From the NCBI GenBank assembly GCA_910586315.1, contig CAJUIP010000027.1, forward strand, positions 1 through 45,747: DNA of 45,747 bases, read 5' to 3'. A program made the translations under genes and the position numbers. Below the pieces are notes generated by a model. That model made no database searches and was not told the origin of the DNA. It worked only from the letters and a program-made list of their open reading frames with translations. Positions 24,152 to 33,217 of this stretch are shown in pieces. Origin of the DNA: an uncultured Lachnospiraceae bacterium (GTDB taxonomy: Bacteria > Bacillota > Clostridia > Lachnospirales > Lachnospiraceae). Positions within the stretch are counted from its first letter, which is position 1; each line of letters begins with the position of its first letter.

Positions 24152-25460
24152 CCTCTTCCTCCTCTCCTCGTTTTAAGATGTAAAGTCCCTGAATGATGTT
24201 GAATACAAGAAGCGTGGACAAGGCAGAGCTTCCGCCATAACTGACAAAGGGCAGAGTCACTCCTGTGGAAGGGATAAACTTGGTGACGCCGCCTATGGTC
24301 AGGAACACCTGGGTAATGTACATGGTTCCAAGTCCAAAAGCAATCAGCTTATAAAACATGGCCTGCATTTTCACGGCAATCAGCATAAACTGCAGAAAGC
24401 AGCCCAGGCAGATGAAAAGAATACACAGAGCATAAATTCCGCCCAGCTCCTCAGAAATTGCCGCAAAAATAAAGTCCATATCCACCACGGGAATTTTGTC
24501 CGGCATCCCTTGGTAAAGTCCCGTGCCAAACCAGCCCCCGCATCCGACGGCAAACAGAGCCTGGGCCACCTGATAGCCCTTATCCGCCACATCGGACCAG
24601 GGATCCCGCCATGCCTCCACCCTCCGTCTCACATGGGCGAAAAGCTTATAAGAGATCGTGGACGCCAGAACGCCGCTCCCGGTCCCCAGTCCCAGATAAA
24701 CCCAGCTGGAGGTGGCCACGAACAGCATCATAAGATATGAGACAAAATAGATAAGCGCGCTTCCCAGATCTTTCGAAAGAGCAAGAATAAGCACATGAGC
24801 GGCAGCCACAACCGTCGTCACCGCTACATTTTTAAATTCCGTGGATCGATAAAACATGGCGGCAGCGAAAAATACAAAGCTGATTTTCACAAATTCCGAC
24901 GGCTGTAAGGAAATGCCGGCAATGGTCAGGAAAAGTTTCGCCCCATAGGAAGTAGTCCCCGCTGTGCACACGGCCAGAAGGAGTACGATTCCGGGGATAG
25001 CATACAGCCATGGAAACCGCGCAAGCTGCCAAATCCTGTCAATGATAAAGGGGATAATAAAGGCGGCCACGGTGGACAAAGCCACGATGGCAAACTGACG
25101 CATGGCCCTTTCCGGGTTCAGCCTGGTAAGGATAATAAAGCTGGTGCAAAGGAGCATGCAGGCGTTATTAAGAAGCAGCCGGGAGGCATTTTTATAGAAA
25201 AAACGATACAGGAAAAGATAGCACAGGAAAAACACCACCTGGATTCCATAAAACAGCATCAGAGTTTCCGAGCCGGTATTTAATACAATCACCAGATTCG
25301 CCAGAAAATGCAGCATGAACATGCAGACAAGCTGCCGGCCGCAGGCGCGGTTTCTCCCTTCTTCATCTTTCATGGAGAAAAACCGGAAATTGTAATATGT
25401 GTATAAAGCAATCAGCAAAATCATCAGATATCTGGAGATTCCCGCTATCAAAGTTGTCAC
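24117..25460 (-). CDS. FtsW/RodA/SpoVE-family (SEDS) glycosyltransferase
   Basis: Polymerises lipid II into glycan strands together with its class B PBP. A 447-residue membrane protein with ten or more hydrophobic segments. Conserved SEDS features are visible: GISLQPSEFVKISFVFF near 180, SKDLGSALIYF near 225 (the Asp is the catalytic candidate), DFIFAAISEELGG near 330 and the final VTLPFVSYGGSSAL near 405. Several extra N-terminal segments are present. The start is GTG after AGGTGAG, 8 bases after the U32 gene. FtsW versus RodA cannot be decided from sequence alone. Confidence 0.92.
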   Translation of the reverse strand: MTTLIAGISRYLMILLIALYTYYNFRFFSMKDEEGRNRACGRQLVCMFMLHFLANLVIVLNTGSETLMLFYGIQVVFFLCYLFLYRFFYKNASRLLLNNACMLLCTSFIILTRLNPERAMRQFAIVALSTVAAFIIPFIIDRIWQLARFPWLYAIPGIVLLLAVCTAGTTSYGAKLFLTIAGISLQPSEFVKISFVFFAAAMFYRSTEFKNVAVTTVVAAAHVLILALSKDLGSALIYFVSYLMMLFVATSSWVYLGLGTGSGVLASTISYKLFAHVRRRVEAWRDPWSDVADKGYQVAQALFAVGCGGWFGTGLYQGMPDKIPVVDMDFIFAAISEELGGIYALCILFICLGCFLQFMLIAVKMQAMFYKLIAFGLGTMYITQVFLTIGGVTKFIPSTGVTLPFVSYGGSSALSTLLVFNIIQGLYILKRGEEEEDEKGEAQSEGQ

Positions 25461-25468
25461 AGTCTCAC

Positions 25469-27715
25469 CTACTCCACGCCCCGCTTAAAGTGTCCGCGGG
25501 TAAAATTTCCCACCGGAGAAGTCTTATTCCCTTCTTCTGCAAATTCCTCATAGAAACTTTCCAGAACTTCCTTCGTGGTCTTACTGTCTTCCATGGTAAA
25601 ATTGAGGCGCCAGGCTTTCAAAGAAAGCTTTTTTACCTCATCGGAAAGTCCCTTCAGTGACAGGGGACTTTCATTGTAAATCGTATTAAAGCAGAAACGG
25701 CACTGATTTTTCACCGGGAACCGTTTCCCCTTCCGATCCCTCAGATACAGAATGCCCGGCCGGCTGCTGCATCCTGCCGTAGTTTTCTGGATACACTGGG
25801 CCGATATCATCATTGGAAGATATCCGTATACAATCAACTCGCCGCACCCGCCCATCCCGGCAATCTCTCTGGAATTCAGCTCCACTGGTACTGTCAGGCG
25901 GCTGGCGCCGTATTGCTTCATGGTTTCCATGGCAAGGCGGTTGAAGGTATACATGCCATGATCAAAATACAGGGGAAGATTTACTTCCTGTTCTCTTAAA
26001 AATCCCGGTTCTTCCATGGAGCCTATGCCGAGAGCGTCAAAGCCCGCTTTCTTCAGTGTCTCCAGATTTCTTAAAAAATACTTTTCCGTTCCGGAACGAA
26101 AAATTCTCGGCAGCATCAGATAGCAAAATGCGCCGGCCTTATGGCATCGGTCTGCCAGCCTTTTCCAGTCCTCAGGAGGAAACTCCTCGCTGGCCAGATA
26201 GACTCCAAAGGCTCTCCCGCTCTTTTCCTCCAGAAAGGAAAGGGCAGCCTCAAGCTGGTCCATGGTGGAGACGGAGATCGTAAATTCCGGATTGCCTTCC
26301 GGAGAGGGCGGCGTATTCTTCGTCTCCTTCCTATCCGGTACTGCAGGCTCCGCTTTTCTTCGATACCGTTTGCAGATCTCCGTTTCCAGATTTTCCAGAA
26401 CCTGCCGCCGCATCCGATTCAGGGCCTGGACCGGAAGAAAGGCATTTCCCTTCACCGTAACATCCAGTTTTTCAAACACAAAGGGAGAATCCCCGGTCTT
26501 TTTTAGCTGTTTTTTGATCCGCTCCCCGTCCATGGGAGCGCTTTTCGCTTCCTCCACGACTTCTCCGTCGGCCCAGAGAAGAATGGACGCGGCGCCGGCC
26601 GCTTTTTCTGCTGTTTTCCCAGGCGGGTCCGCAAGCTCATAGCTTACCGTAAGTCTTGCAGGCTTTCCCACCTCAAAATATCCCACGCCTTTTATGGGTA
26701 TCTTTTTTACCGTATTTACATAGGTTTCATCCAGATAATCAAAGAGCTCCTGATTCGCTTCCCGAAAGGCCGGCTTCTCCTTTAAAACCACCATATCCCG
26801 GCCGTTATGCTGCCTGTAATATCCCTCCGACTGCCCGCCCCGGTCAAACAGGTCCAAAAGCGCTTTTCTGTCGGCAGCATCCACGCGGTATCCGCCGCGG
26901 CCGCGGCTCAAATATAAATCCACGTATTTCCTGTAGATACGCACTACCCCGGCCGTGTACCTGGGACTTTTCATCCGCCCTTCAATTTTTAAGGAGCTGA
27001 CTCCGGCGTCCAGAATATCGGGAAGAATATCCAGAGTACATAAATCTTTCAGGCTCAGGACATATGTTTCACTACTCTTATTTCGTATTTTTCCATTCTT
27101 TTCCACATCAAAGGGCAGACGGCAGGTCTGGGCGCAGCGTCCCCGGTTCCCGCTTCTTCCTCCAATCAGGCTGGAAAACAGGCACTGGCCGGAATAACAA
27201 TAGCAGAGAGCACCATGGACAAAGGTTTCCACCTCCATTCCCGTCTCCTCACGGATCTCCCGGATTTCAGAAAGGCTCAACTCCCTGGCAGGCACCACAC
27301 GAGCGGCCCCCATAGCCTTTAAATCTCTGGCGCTGTATTTTCCCGTCACTGTCATCTGTGTACTTACATGAAGCGGCAGCTTTGGAAAATGTTCATGGAT
27401 ATAAGAAAACGCTCCCAGATCCTGCACGATCACCGCGTCCAGTCCGGCTTCATAATAGGGCTTTAAGTAAGAAGAAAGCTCGGAAAGCTCCCTTTCCTTC
27501 ATTAACGTATTGACTGTCATATAAAGCTTACAGCCATGAAGATGAATAAAATCAATGGCCCGGATCATAGCCGCCTCGTCCAGGTTGTCGGCATAAGCCC
27601 TTGCCCCGAACCGGCTTCCGCCGATATATACGGCGTTGCATCCCGCGTTGACCGCTGCCACCATACTCTCATAAGACCCGGCCGGAGCCAGAATCTCCAC
27701 GTTTTGTTTTCCCAT
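25469..27715 (-). CDS. U32 family peptidase (long form with DUF3656)
   Basis: A 748-residue protein. The N-terminal U32 domain starts VEILAPAGSYESMVAAVNAG and has the conserved cysteine cluster between about 170 and 205 (GALCYCYSGQCLFSS and GRCAQTCRLPF), typical of Fe-S-containing U32 proteins. A DUF3656-type region follows, and a C-terminal region with QCRFCFNTIYN. Named as collagenases, these proteins are now mostly linked to RNA modification (RlhA and TrhP groups); this one's target is not assigned. ATG after AAAGGAG. It is followed by ftsW/rodA and pbp at very short spacing. Confidence 0.9.
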   Translation of the reverse strand: MGKQNVEILAPAGSYESMVAAVNAGCNAVYIGGSRFGARAYADNLDEAAMIRAIDFIHLHGCKLYMTVNTLMKERELSELSSYLKPYYEAGLDAVIVQDLGAFSYIHEHFPKLPLHVSTQMTVTGKYSARDLKAMGAARVVPARELSLSEIREIREETGMEVETFVHGALCYCYSGQCLFSSLIGGRSGNRGRCAQTCRLPFDVEKNGKIRNKSSETYVLSLKDLCTLDILPDILDAGVSSLKIEGRMKSPRYTAGVVRIYRKYVDLYLSRGRGGYRVDAADRKALLDLFDRGGQSEGYYRQHNGRDMVVLKEKPAFREANQELFDYLDETYVNTVKKIPIKGVGYFEVGKPARLTVSYELADPPGKTAEKAAGAASILLWADGEVVEEAKSAPMDGERIKKQLKKTGDSPFVFEKLDVTVKGNAFLPVQALNRMRRQVLENLETEICKRYRRKAEPAVPDRKETKNTPPSPEGNPEFTISVSTMDQLEAALSFLEEKSGRAFGVYLASEEFPPEDWKRLADRCHKAGAFCYLMLPRIFRSGTEKYFLRNLETLKKAGFDALGIGSMEEPGFLREQEVNLPLYFDHGMYTFNRLAMETMKQYGASRLTVPVELNSREIAGMGGCGELIVYGYLPMMISAQCIQKTTAGCSSRPGILYLRDRKGKRFPVKNQCRFCFNTIYNESPLSLKGLSDEVKKLSLKAWRLNFTMEDSKTTKEVLESFYEEFAEEGNKTSPVGNFTRGHFKRGVE

Positions 27716-27743
27716 AGGTACTCCTTTAAAATTCGCCCTGCAA

Positions 27744-27781
27744 AAAAAGGCCGCTGCATTCAGTTATGCGGCAGCCTCCGT
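27744..27781 (-). terminator. Terminator between zapA and the U32 gene
   Basis: AGGCTGCCGCAT pairs with ATGCAGCGGCCT (one mismatch, one G-T), loop AACTGA, followed by TTTTTTTGC on the minus strand. It begins right at the zapA stop, so zapA transcripts mostly end here or read through partially into the U32 gene, which has no clear promoter of its own. Confidence 0.8.
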
Positions 27782-27782
27782 T

Positions 27783-28130
27783 TTATCGTTTGGTTGCGGT
27801 ACCCTCTTTCTCGTTTTTGGCGTCCAGCTTCATCTGCGCGCCGATCAGCTCATGCTTTAAGCTGTAAATTTCCTTTTCCAGCTCCTCCTTCTGCGCCCGG
27901 AGCATTTTCGCCTCCTGGAGAGTTTTAAAATAGTCGTCCGCCAGGTTTAAGTAGATCATCACTTCCTGATAGTCCATATTCTGTCTGGTAAACCCCGGCT
28001 GAGCTTTTAAAATACCTATTTTTTCATTAATGTAGGATGCCACCTTCTGTAAATATTCCTGTTCTTCGGCTCCGCCCAAAGTATATATTTTTCCGTCAAT
28101 CAGCACTTCTGCATAATTTTTTCTTTCCAT
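27783..28130 (-). CDS. zapA: Cell division protein ZapA
   Basis: Binds FtsZ and promotes bundling of the division ring. A 115-residue protein: the N-terminal globular part starts NYAEVLIDGKIYTLGGAEEQ and contains YLQKVASYINEKI, followed by a C-terminal coiled coil from about residue 60 (LADDYFKTLQEAKMLRAQKE onwards). This is the usual ZapA layout; Gram-positive members are about this length. It is upstream of the U32, SEDS and PBP genes, consistent with a cell-division/envelope neighbourhood. Confidence 0.85.
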   Translation of the reverse strand: MERKNYAEVLIDGKIYTLGGAEEQEYLQKVASYINEKIGILKAQPGFTRQNMDYQEVMIYLNLADDYFKTLQEAKMLRAQKEELEKEIYSLKHELIGAQMKLDAKNEKEGTATKR

Positions 28131-28252
28131 GCCTCTTCCACTCCCGATTTTCTTCCTTCACTTGTAATGGTCCCGCGCTCTCACAGTTATCTTTATTCTA
28201 ACACAGCATGTCCCTCTGGGCCATGAAATAATTCTTAATTTTCAGACACATT

Positions 28253-29251
28253 CTAATCTTTCATCGGAATTCCCAGGTGGCGGCAGGCCGCCTCCGTGGC
28301 CATCCGGCCCCTTGGGGTCCTGTTGATGAACCCGTTCATGAGAAGATAGGGCTCATACACGTCTTCCAGAGTTCCGGCATCCTCCCCGATGGAGGCCGCT
28401 AACGTCTCCAGTCCCACCGGACCGCCGCCGAATTTCGTTATCATGGTGGTGAGGATGATCCTGTCATTGTTGTCAAGCCCCATCTTATCCACATCCAGAA
28501 TATCCAGGGCAAAATCGGCCACCTGCTTTGTTATAACTCCGTCATATTTTACCTGGGCAAAATCCCTGACCCGTTTTAAAAGCCGGTTTGCAAGCCTTGG
28601 AGTCCCTCTGGACCTTCTGGCAATCTCCCAGGCTCCTTCCTCCTCAATTTCCACCTGAAGCACTTTAGCAGAACGTCTCACAATCACGCAAAGCTCCTCC
28701 GGAGTATAAAATTCCAGCCGCTGCACCACGCCGAACCGGTCCCGCAAGGGGGCCGTCAAAAGTCCCGCCCTGGTGGTGGCTCCCACCAAAGTAAACTTAG
28801 GGAGTTCCAGCCGGATGGACCTGGCAGAGGAATCCTTTCCCAGCATAATGTCGATGGCAAAATCTTCCATGGCCGGATATAAGACCTCCTCCACCTGCCG
28901 GTTTAAGCGGTGAATCTCATCGACAAACAGCACATCGCCTTCCTGAAGATTGTTCAAAATCGCCGCCATCTCTCCCGGTTTTTCAATGGCAGGGCCGGAG
29001 GTGACCTTTAAATTCACCCCCATTTCGTTGGCGATAATTCCGCAGAGGGTGGTTTTTCCAAGGCCGGGCGGACCGTAAAACAGCACATGATCCAGGGCCT
29101 CGCCGCGATTTTTGGCGGCGTCGATAAAAACCTTTAAGGTGGACTTTATTTTTTCCTGCCCGATATAATCCTTTAAATACTGAGGACGCAGAGTTCCTTC
29201 TATTTTTTTGTCTTCTTCTGTCTCTTCCGTAGTAATGATTTTCCGACTCAT
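28253..29251 (-). CDS. ruvB: Holliday junction branch migration DNA helicase RuvB
   Basis: Hexameric AAA+ motor that moves Holliday junctions together with RuvA. Walker A GPPGLGKTT is near residue 60, Walker B VLFVDEIHRL near 110, sensor GATTRAGLLTAPLRDRFG near 158 and the C-terminal winged helix near 260-330 (INRTPRGRMATEAA). The frame opens earlier with TTG, but the ATG at 29251 follows AGGCAGG and gives MSRKIITTEE and 332 aa, the usual size. It is 39 bases after ruvA. No ruvC is present here. Confidence 0.97.
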   Translation of the reverse strand: MSRKIITTEETEEDKKIEGTLRPQYLKDYIGQEKIKSTLKVFIDAAKNRGEALDHVLFYGPPGLGKTTLCGIIANEMGVNLKVTSGPAIEKPGEMAAILNNLQEGDVLFVDEIHRLNRQVEEVLYPAMEDFAIDIMLGKDSSARSIRLELPKFTLVGATTRAGLLTAPLRDRFGVVQRLEFYTPEELCVIVRRSAKVLQVEIEEEGAWEIARRSRGTPRLANRLLKRVRDFAQVKYDGVITKQVADFALDILDVDKMGLDNNDRIILTTMITKFGGGPVGLETLAASIGEDAGTLEDVYEPYLLMNGFINRTPRGRMATEAACRHLGIPMKD

Positions 29252-29290
29252 ATGAACCTGCCTGTTATTTATTTTTGCCGGCAAACCGTA

Positions 29291-29902
29291 CTATAAAAAG
29301 GCCAAATGCTTTAAGGCCGCCTTTAACACGTCTTCCGCCGTCATAATTTCTGTTATGGATACCTTCCGCACGGCCGCGGCCGCCTCTGAGGCCGAATACC
29401 CCAAAGCAGTCAAAGCTTCCACAGCTTCCTTTCCGGCTTCTCCCACTCCCGTGATCTCCAAAGTCCTGTCCGGCTCTGCGCTGCCGGGAAATACATCCTC
29501 GGCCTTTATCCTGTCCTTTAAATCCAGAATAATTCTCTGGGCCGTTTTACTGCCTACGCCGGGAGCTTTTGAAATGGCCTTCGCATCGGCGGAAATCACT
29601 GCAAGCCGCAGGGCATCGGGCCTGATTGCCGATAAAATGCCAAGAGCGCTTTTGGGACCCACGCCGTTAACACCGATTAACTGCTTAAACATCTCCATAT
29701 CCTGTCTGGAAAGGAAACCAAACAGACTCACTGCATCCTCCCGGACATTGAAATATGTATAAATTTTAACGGTTTCCCCCAAAGGCGGGAGCTCGGAAAG
29801 CAGAGAAGACGGTACAAAAATATGATATCCCACGCCCTGGGCTTCCACCACCACCGAGTCCTCTGTCTTTTCCGTCAAAAGTCCTTTAATATATGAAATC
29901 AC
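29291..29902 (-). CDS. ruvA: Holliday junction branch migration protein RuvA
   Basis: Tetramer that binds the four-way junction and loads RuvB. The 203-residue protein has the N-terminal OB-fold (MISYIKGLLTEK), two helix-hairpin-helix motifs, LIGVNGVGPKSALGIL near 76 and APGVGSKTAQRIILDLKD near 113, and the C-terminal RuvB-binding domain starting near 155. GTG start after GGAGG with 8-base spacing. First gene of ruvAB. Confidence 0.96.
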   Translation of the reverse strand: MISYIKGLLTEKTEDSVVVEAQGVGYHIFVPSSLLSELPPLGETVKIYTYFNVREDAVSLFGFLSRQDMEMFKQLIGVNGVGPKSALGILSAIRPDALRLAVISADAKAISKAPGVGSKTAQRIILDLKDRIKAEDVFPGSAEPDRTLEITGVGEAGKEAVEALTALGYSASEAAAAVRKVSITEIMTAEDVLKAALKHLAFL

Positions 29903-29922
29903 TGTTATTTCCTCCGCTATTC

Positions 29923-29951
29923 ATCATACCATAGACCAAAAGTCATTGCAA
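29923..29951 (-). promoter_or_regulatory. Promoter of ruvAB
   Basis: TTGCAA (29946-29951), 17-base spacer, TATGAT (29923-29928), minus strand, divergent from the next promoter. Confidence 0.65.
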
Positions 29952-29989
29952 GCCAATACCAAAATTCAATCGAACAAATTTTCTGTTTG

Positions 29990-30018
29990 TTGACATTCTT
30001 CAAAAAAGCACGTATACT
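29990..30018 (+). promoter_or_regulatory. Promoter of the YprB-like gene
   Basis: Perfect TTGACA (29990-29995), 17-base spacer and TATACT (30013-30018). It lies inside the longest open frame, which shows that the longer upstream start is not used. Confidence 0.8.
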
Positions 30019-30097
30019 GAAAACGGTCCTGCCTGTCGTTTTTTTTGCGGCGCATGTTGGAGGGCTGTCACGTTTTCGTTTATTTTGGGAGATATAC

Positions 30098-31177
30098 ATG
30101 ATTACCATAGAAAAAGAATTTGAATTTCAGGAAACATACCCTCTCTCCAGACTTGGGAAACGAGAGGAACTTTTATTTTTCGACATTGAGACCACCGGAT
30201 TTTCCGGTGTAAACAACATGGCCTATTTAATCGGCTGCGTTTTTTTCCAGAAAGAAACCGCCCGCTTCATCCAGTGGTTTGCGGATGACAGGGAATCCGA
30301 GCCGAAAATTCTTGAAAGCTTTTTTTCCTTTCTTAAAAATTATACCACCCTGGTTCATTTTAACGGAGACACCTTTGATATCCCGTTTCTTCTGAAACGG
30401 TGTCAGGCCTTCCGGCTTCCCTATCATTTTAACAAAATCAAAAGTATTGATATTTATAAGCAGATACGCCCTTTAAAAAAGCTTCTTGGCCTGGAAAGTC
30501 TGAAACAGAAATCTATCGAGAACTTTCTTAAAATTTCCAGAGAAGATGCCTGTTCCGGAGGACAGCTCATTGAAGTCTATGAAGACTATCTGCGTACCAA
30601 AAAGAAAAGTCTCTTAAACCTTCTGCTGCTCCATAATGAGGACGATTTAAAGGGAATGCCGAAACTTCTCCCCATTCTTTTTTACCTGGATTTTCCAAAC
30701 CAGAACTTCTCTCTTCTGCATATGGAAAAGGCCGAAGGAGAGGCTATGCGCCTTATTCTGACTCTTGAGGGAGACGGGCAGTCTCCGCTCCCCGTGGCCA
30801 TAAGCGGCGCCGCTCCCCCCTATGCTTTCCGGGCCTTCCGGAACAAAATTGAACTTTCCGTCCTCCTTTACGAAGGAACCTTAAAATATTTCTTTCCCAA
30901 TCCTAAGGACTACTATTACCTGATTTATGAAGACACCGCCATCCATAAAAGCGTTGGGGAATACGTGGATAAGGACGCCAGAACCAGAGCCACGAAGGAG
31001 ACCTGCTACACGAAAAAAACAGGCATTTTTCTTCCGCAGCCAAAGCCTCTTTGGACTCCGGAATTTAAAAATACCTTCAAAGACAAGTCCAGCTTTTTTG
31101 AATTCTCACCAGACTGCCTGAAAGACCAGAAGACCTTAAATCTCTATGTCCGTGAAATCCTTGCTTCTATGTGCTGA
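30098..31177 (+). CDS. YprB-like RNase H-fold (DEDD) exonuclease
   Basis: A 359-residue protein of the YprB RNase-H-like family (PF13482). The DEDD metal residues are visible: Asp29 and Glu31 in LFFDIETTGFSG, an Asp in VHFNGDTFDIPFL near 90, and LLHNEDDLKGM near 182. This supports 3'-5' nuclease activity, not shown for this protein. The C-terminal half has no recognised domain. The ATG at 30098 follows GGGAGAT; an in-frame upstream start falls within the promoter. Divergent from ruvAB, which suggests a DNA-repair link. Confidence 0.82.
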   Translation: MITIEKEFEFQETYPLSRLGKREELLFFDIETTGFSGVNNMAYLIGCVFFQKETARFIQWFADDRESEPKILESFFSFLKNYTTLVHFNGDTFDIPFLLKRCQAFRLPYHFNKIKSIDIYKQIRPLKKLLGLESLKQKSIENFLKISREDACSGGQLIEVYEDYLRTKKKSLLNLLLLHNEDDLKGMPKLLPILFYLDFPNQNFSLLHMEKAEGEAMRLILTLEGDGQSPLPVAISGAAPPYAFRAFRNKIELSVLLYEGTLKYFFPNPKDYYYLIYEDTAIHKSVGEYVDKDARTRATKETCYTKKTGIFLPQPKPLWTPEFKNTFKDKSSFFEFSPDCLKDQKTLNLYVREILASMC

Positions 31178-31233
31178 TACCCTGTTCATGTAGCTCTCAT
31201 TTCCATGCGTTGATATCCTTTTTATGGAATCGT

Positions 31234-31824
31234 TCAGGCATTTCCTGAGCGGTTCCCTTTTTTCAGAAGATACCGCAGATAAGCAAAGGTTTTTCTTTCC
31301 CCTTCCTCCATAAGCATCCGCAAAACCCTGTCCAAAAGGGCTTTGGTCTCCGGGTGCATGGTGAGATACGCTTTATTCCGTAAAAAATACAGATAAGGGG
31401 AGGCATCCGTGTAGTTCTTTCCCTGGTAGACCTTTGACGCCGCAATCCGGTCCATGACCATCTCCACAAAATAATTGACCGGCATCTTCACGCCTGCGAT
31501 TTTCCAGTGTTCCTCAGGACCCGACACATCAGTCCAATATTCAAAATGATGCTTATTGCGGCCCTTGTGGTGAAGCCACGCCGAAGAGTATCCCTTTTCC
31601 TCCCTTTCGGCGGTATTGGGGCTTCTGGTTCCCTGGTAATATCTGACGCCTGTCAGAAATTCCTCCCGGGAGTATTTTGAAAGGTCATGAAGAATGCCCT
31701 GTTTATACAGTCCAACCCGGAAACAGCCCTTCATGACCAAAAGCTTATGGTAGGTGATTGTCAGAAAATGCTTCCACGCATTATTTATGTTTTTGTTCGG
31801 AAAATTTGAATTTTCTTTTGCCAT
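31234..31824 (-). CDS. DUF5662 family protein
   Basis: A 196-residue protein of unknown function. Histidine-rich motifs that could bind metal: GILHDLSKYSREEF near 46, and WLHHKGRNKHHFEYW near 83. VEMVMDRIAASKVYQGK follows. The pattern is reminiscent of HD-type hydrolases, but this is an inference. The ATG at 31824 is preferred because of the better ribosome site; the frame is open to an ATG at 31893 that lies too close to the cold-shock promoter region. Divergent from cspA-like gene. Confidence 0.75.
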   Translation of the reverse strand: MAKENSNFPNKNINNAWKHFLTITYHKLLVMKGCFRVGLYKQGILHDLSKYSREEFLTGVRYYQGTRSPNTAEREEKGYSSAWLHHKGRNKHHFEYWTDVSGPEEHWKIAGVKMPVNYFVEMVMDRIAASKVYQGKNYTDASPYLYFLRNKAYLTMHPETKALLDRVLRMLMEEGERKTFAYLRYLLKKGNRSGNA

Positions 31825-31882
31825 TACCTTGTATTTCCTATCTTTTTTCGCAAAAATTATTAAATCCTTTATACGATTCCAT

Positions 31883-31911
31883 TTGACAACCATAGGAAGA
31901 TGTGCTATTGT
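31883..31911 (+). promoter_or_regulatory. Promoter of the cold-shock gene
   Basis: Perfect TTGACA (31883-31888), 17-base spacer, TATTGT (31906-31911). The 5' leader is only about 42 bases, shorter than the long thermosensing leader of E. coli cspA, and contains a small AACAG/CTGTT stem. Confidence 0.75.
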
Positions 31912-31960
31912 GAACTAAACAGTGGTTCGCTGTTACACGTCTAAAATTCGGAGGTATCCT

Positions 31961-32158
31961 ATGAAAGGTACAGTAAAATGGTTTAACAACCAAAAAGGTT
32001 ACGGTTTCATCTGTGACGAAGCAGGGCAGGATGTGTTTGTTCATTACTCCGGACTCAACATGGAAGGCTTTAAAACTCTTGAAGAGGGCGTTTCCGTTGA
32101 ATTCGATGTAACTGAAGGCGCCAAAGGTCCTCAGGCTGTAAACGTAACCAAATTATAA
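31961..32158 (+). CDS. Cold-shock protein (CspA family)
   Basis: A 65-residue single-stranded nucleic-acid chaperone. MKGTVKWFNNQKGYGFI contains RNP1 (KGYGFI, 13-18), and DVFVHYSGL contains RNP2 (about 27-31). The ATG at 31961 follows GGAGG with 6-base spacing; the open frame extends 13 codons upstream without a ribosome site. Strong promoter and terminator suggest high expression. Confidence 0.95.
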   Translation: MKGTVKWFNNQKGYGFICDEAGQDVFVHYSGLNMEGFKTLEEGVSVEFDVTEGAKGPQAVNVTKL

Positions 32159-32240
32159 TCTACCGATTCCTCATTGTGCCTTTTTCTAATATCGTAACAC
32201 CTGGTTAGAATCAAGCTGATGTGCATGAAGAGATTACATG

Positions 32241-32281
32241 AATGGGCTATTGCATGTGGCAACAGCCCATTTCTGGTTTTA
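32241..32281 (+). terminator. Terminator of the cold-shock gene
   Basis: AATGGGCTATTGC pairs with GCAACAGCCCATT (one mismatch), loop ATGTG, then TCTGGTTTT. The arm shares the GGGCTGTTGC core with other hairpins in the window. Confidence 0.65.
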
Positions 32282-32331
32282 TAGAAAAACCTTGCTGCGT
32301 GAATGCGTAAAATCAATCTCTCCTATCTCTC

Positions 32332-33216
32332 CTATGGCCGTTCCGCTTTTCTTAACATCTCCCTCAGCTCTTCCACCGTAAACGTATAAATCTTATTGCA
32401 GAACTGGCAGCTCACCTCAATGGGCTTTCCCTCATCCATCATATCCTGAATTTCCTTTTTTCCGATGCTTATAATGGCCCGGGACACCCGTTCCCTTTTA
32501 CAGTCGCAGAAAAACCTGGTGGGAATCTTATCCAGAATTTCCAGACCAAAATCTCCCAGTAAATCCGTAAGAATGTCCTCCGGAGTCTTCCCTGCATCCA
32601 GAAGCGACGTGATAGATTCCATCTCACCAAGACGCGCCTCCAGCTTATCAATCATTTCCTCGGACGCTCCCGGAAGAAGCTGGATCATAAATCCCCCGGC
32701 CTGGCGCACCGTATTATCCTTATTCATCAGGACTCCAAGGGCCACGGAGGAAGGCACCTGCTCGGAAGTGGCATAATAATACGTCAGATCCTCTGCAATT
32801 TCACCGGATACCAGAATGGTCTGTCCCACATAGGGTTCCTTTAGGCCAATGTCCTTTGTGACGCTTAACACGCCGACTCCCAGGGCGCCGCCCACATCCA
32901 GCTTGCCTTTTTCATTAGGAGGCAGCATCACATCCGGGTGAAACGCATAGCCTTTCACATCTCCCCTGGAGTTTGCCGTTACCAAAAGGCCGCCGATGGG
33001 TCCGTCGCCTTCCATCCGGATGGTCAGAAGGTCCCTGTCCCCTTTCATCATCACGCCCATCATGGCCGCCGCCGTCATAAGACGTCCCAGGGCCGCCGTT
33101 GCCACCGGACTTGTATTATGGGCGGTTTTCCCTGTTTCCACCATATCCTTTGTGGCAGCCGCAAAGGCCCGGACCTGTCCGCCGGCTGCTGTCGCTCTTA
33201 TGATATAATCTGCCAT
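32332..33216 (-). CDS. hslO: Redox-regulated chaperone Hsp33
   Basis: Holdase activated by oxidation that protects proteins from aggregation. 294 residues from the ATG at 33216. The N-terminal domain starts DYIIRATAAGGQVRAFAA; the C-terminal zinc switch has CxC in FFCDCKRER near 236 and CxxC in VSCQFCNKIY near 268. Upstream codons in the same frame overlap the methyltransferase and were excluded. GAGGAAGATAAA precedes the start. One base separates it from the methyltransferase stop, so the two are coupled. Confidence 0.96.
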   Translation of the reverse strand: MADYIIRATAAGGQVRAFAAATKDMVETGKTAHNTSPVATAALGRLMTAAAMMGVMMKGDRDLLTIRMEGDGPIGGLLVTANSRGDVKGYAFHPDVMLPPNEKGKLDVGGALGVGVLSVTKDIGLKEPYVGQTILVSGEIAEDLTYYYATSEQVPSSVALGVLMNKDNTVRQAGGFMIQLLPGASEEMIDKLEARLGEMESITSLLDAGKTPEDILTDLLGDFGLEILDKIPTRFFCDCKRERVSRAIISIGKKEIQDMMDEGKPIEVSCQFCNKIYTFTVEELREMLRKAERP

Positions 33217-33217
33217 T

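Noticed and set aside
28253..31177. ruvC next to ruvAB
   Set aside because: The gene on the other side is a YprB-like DEDD exonuclease, not RuvC.
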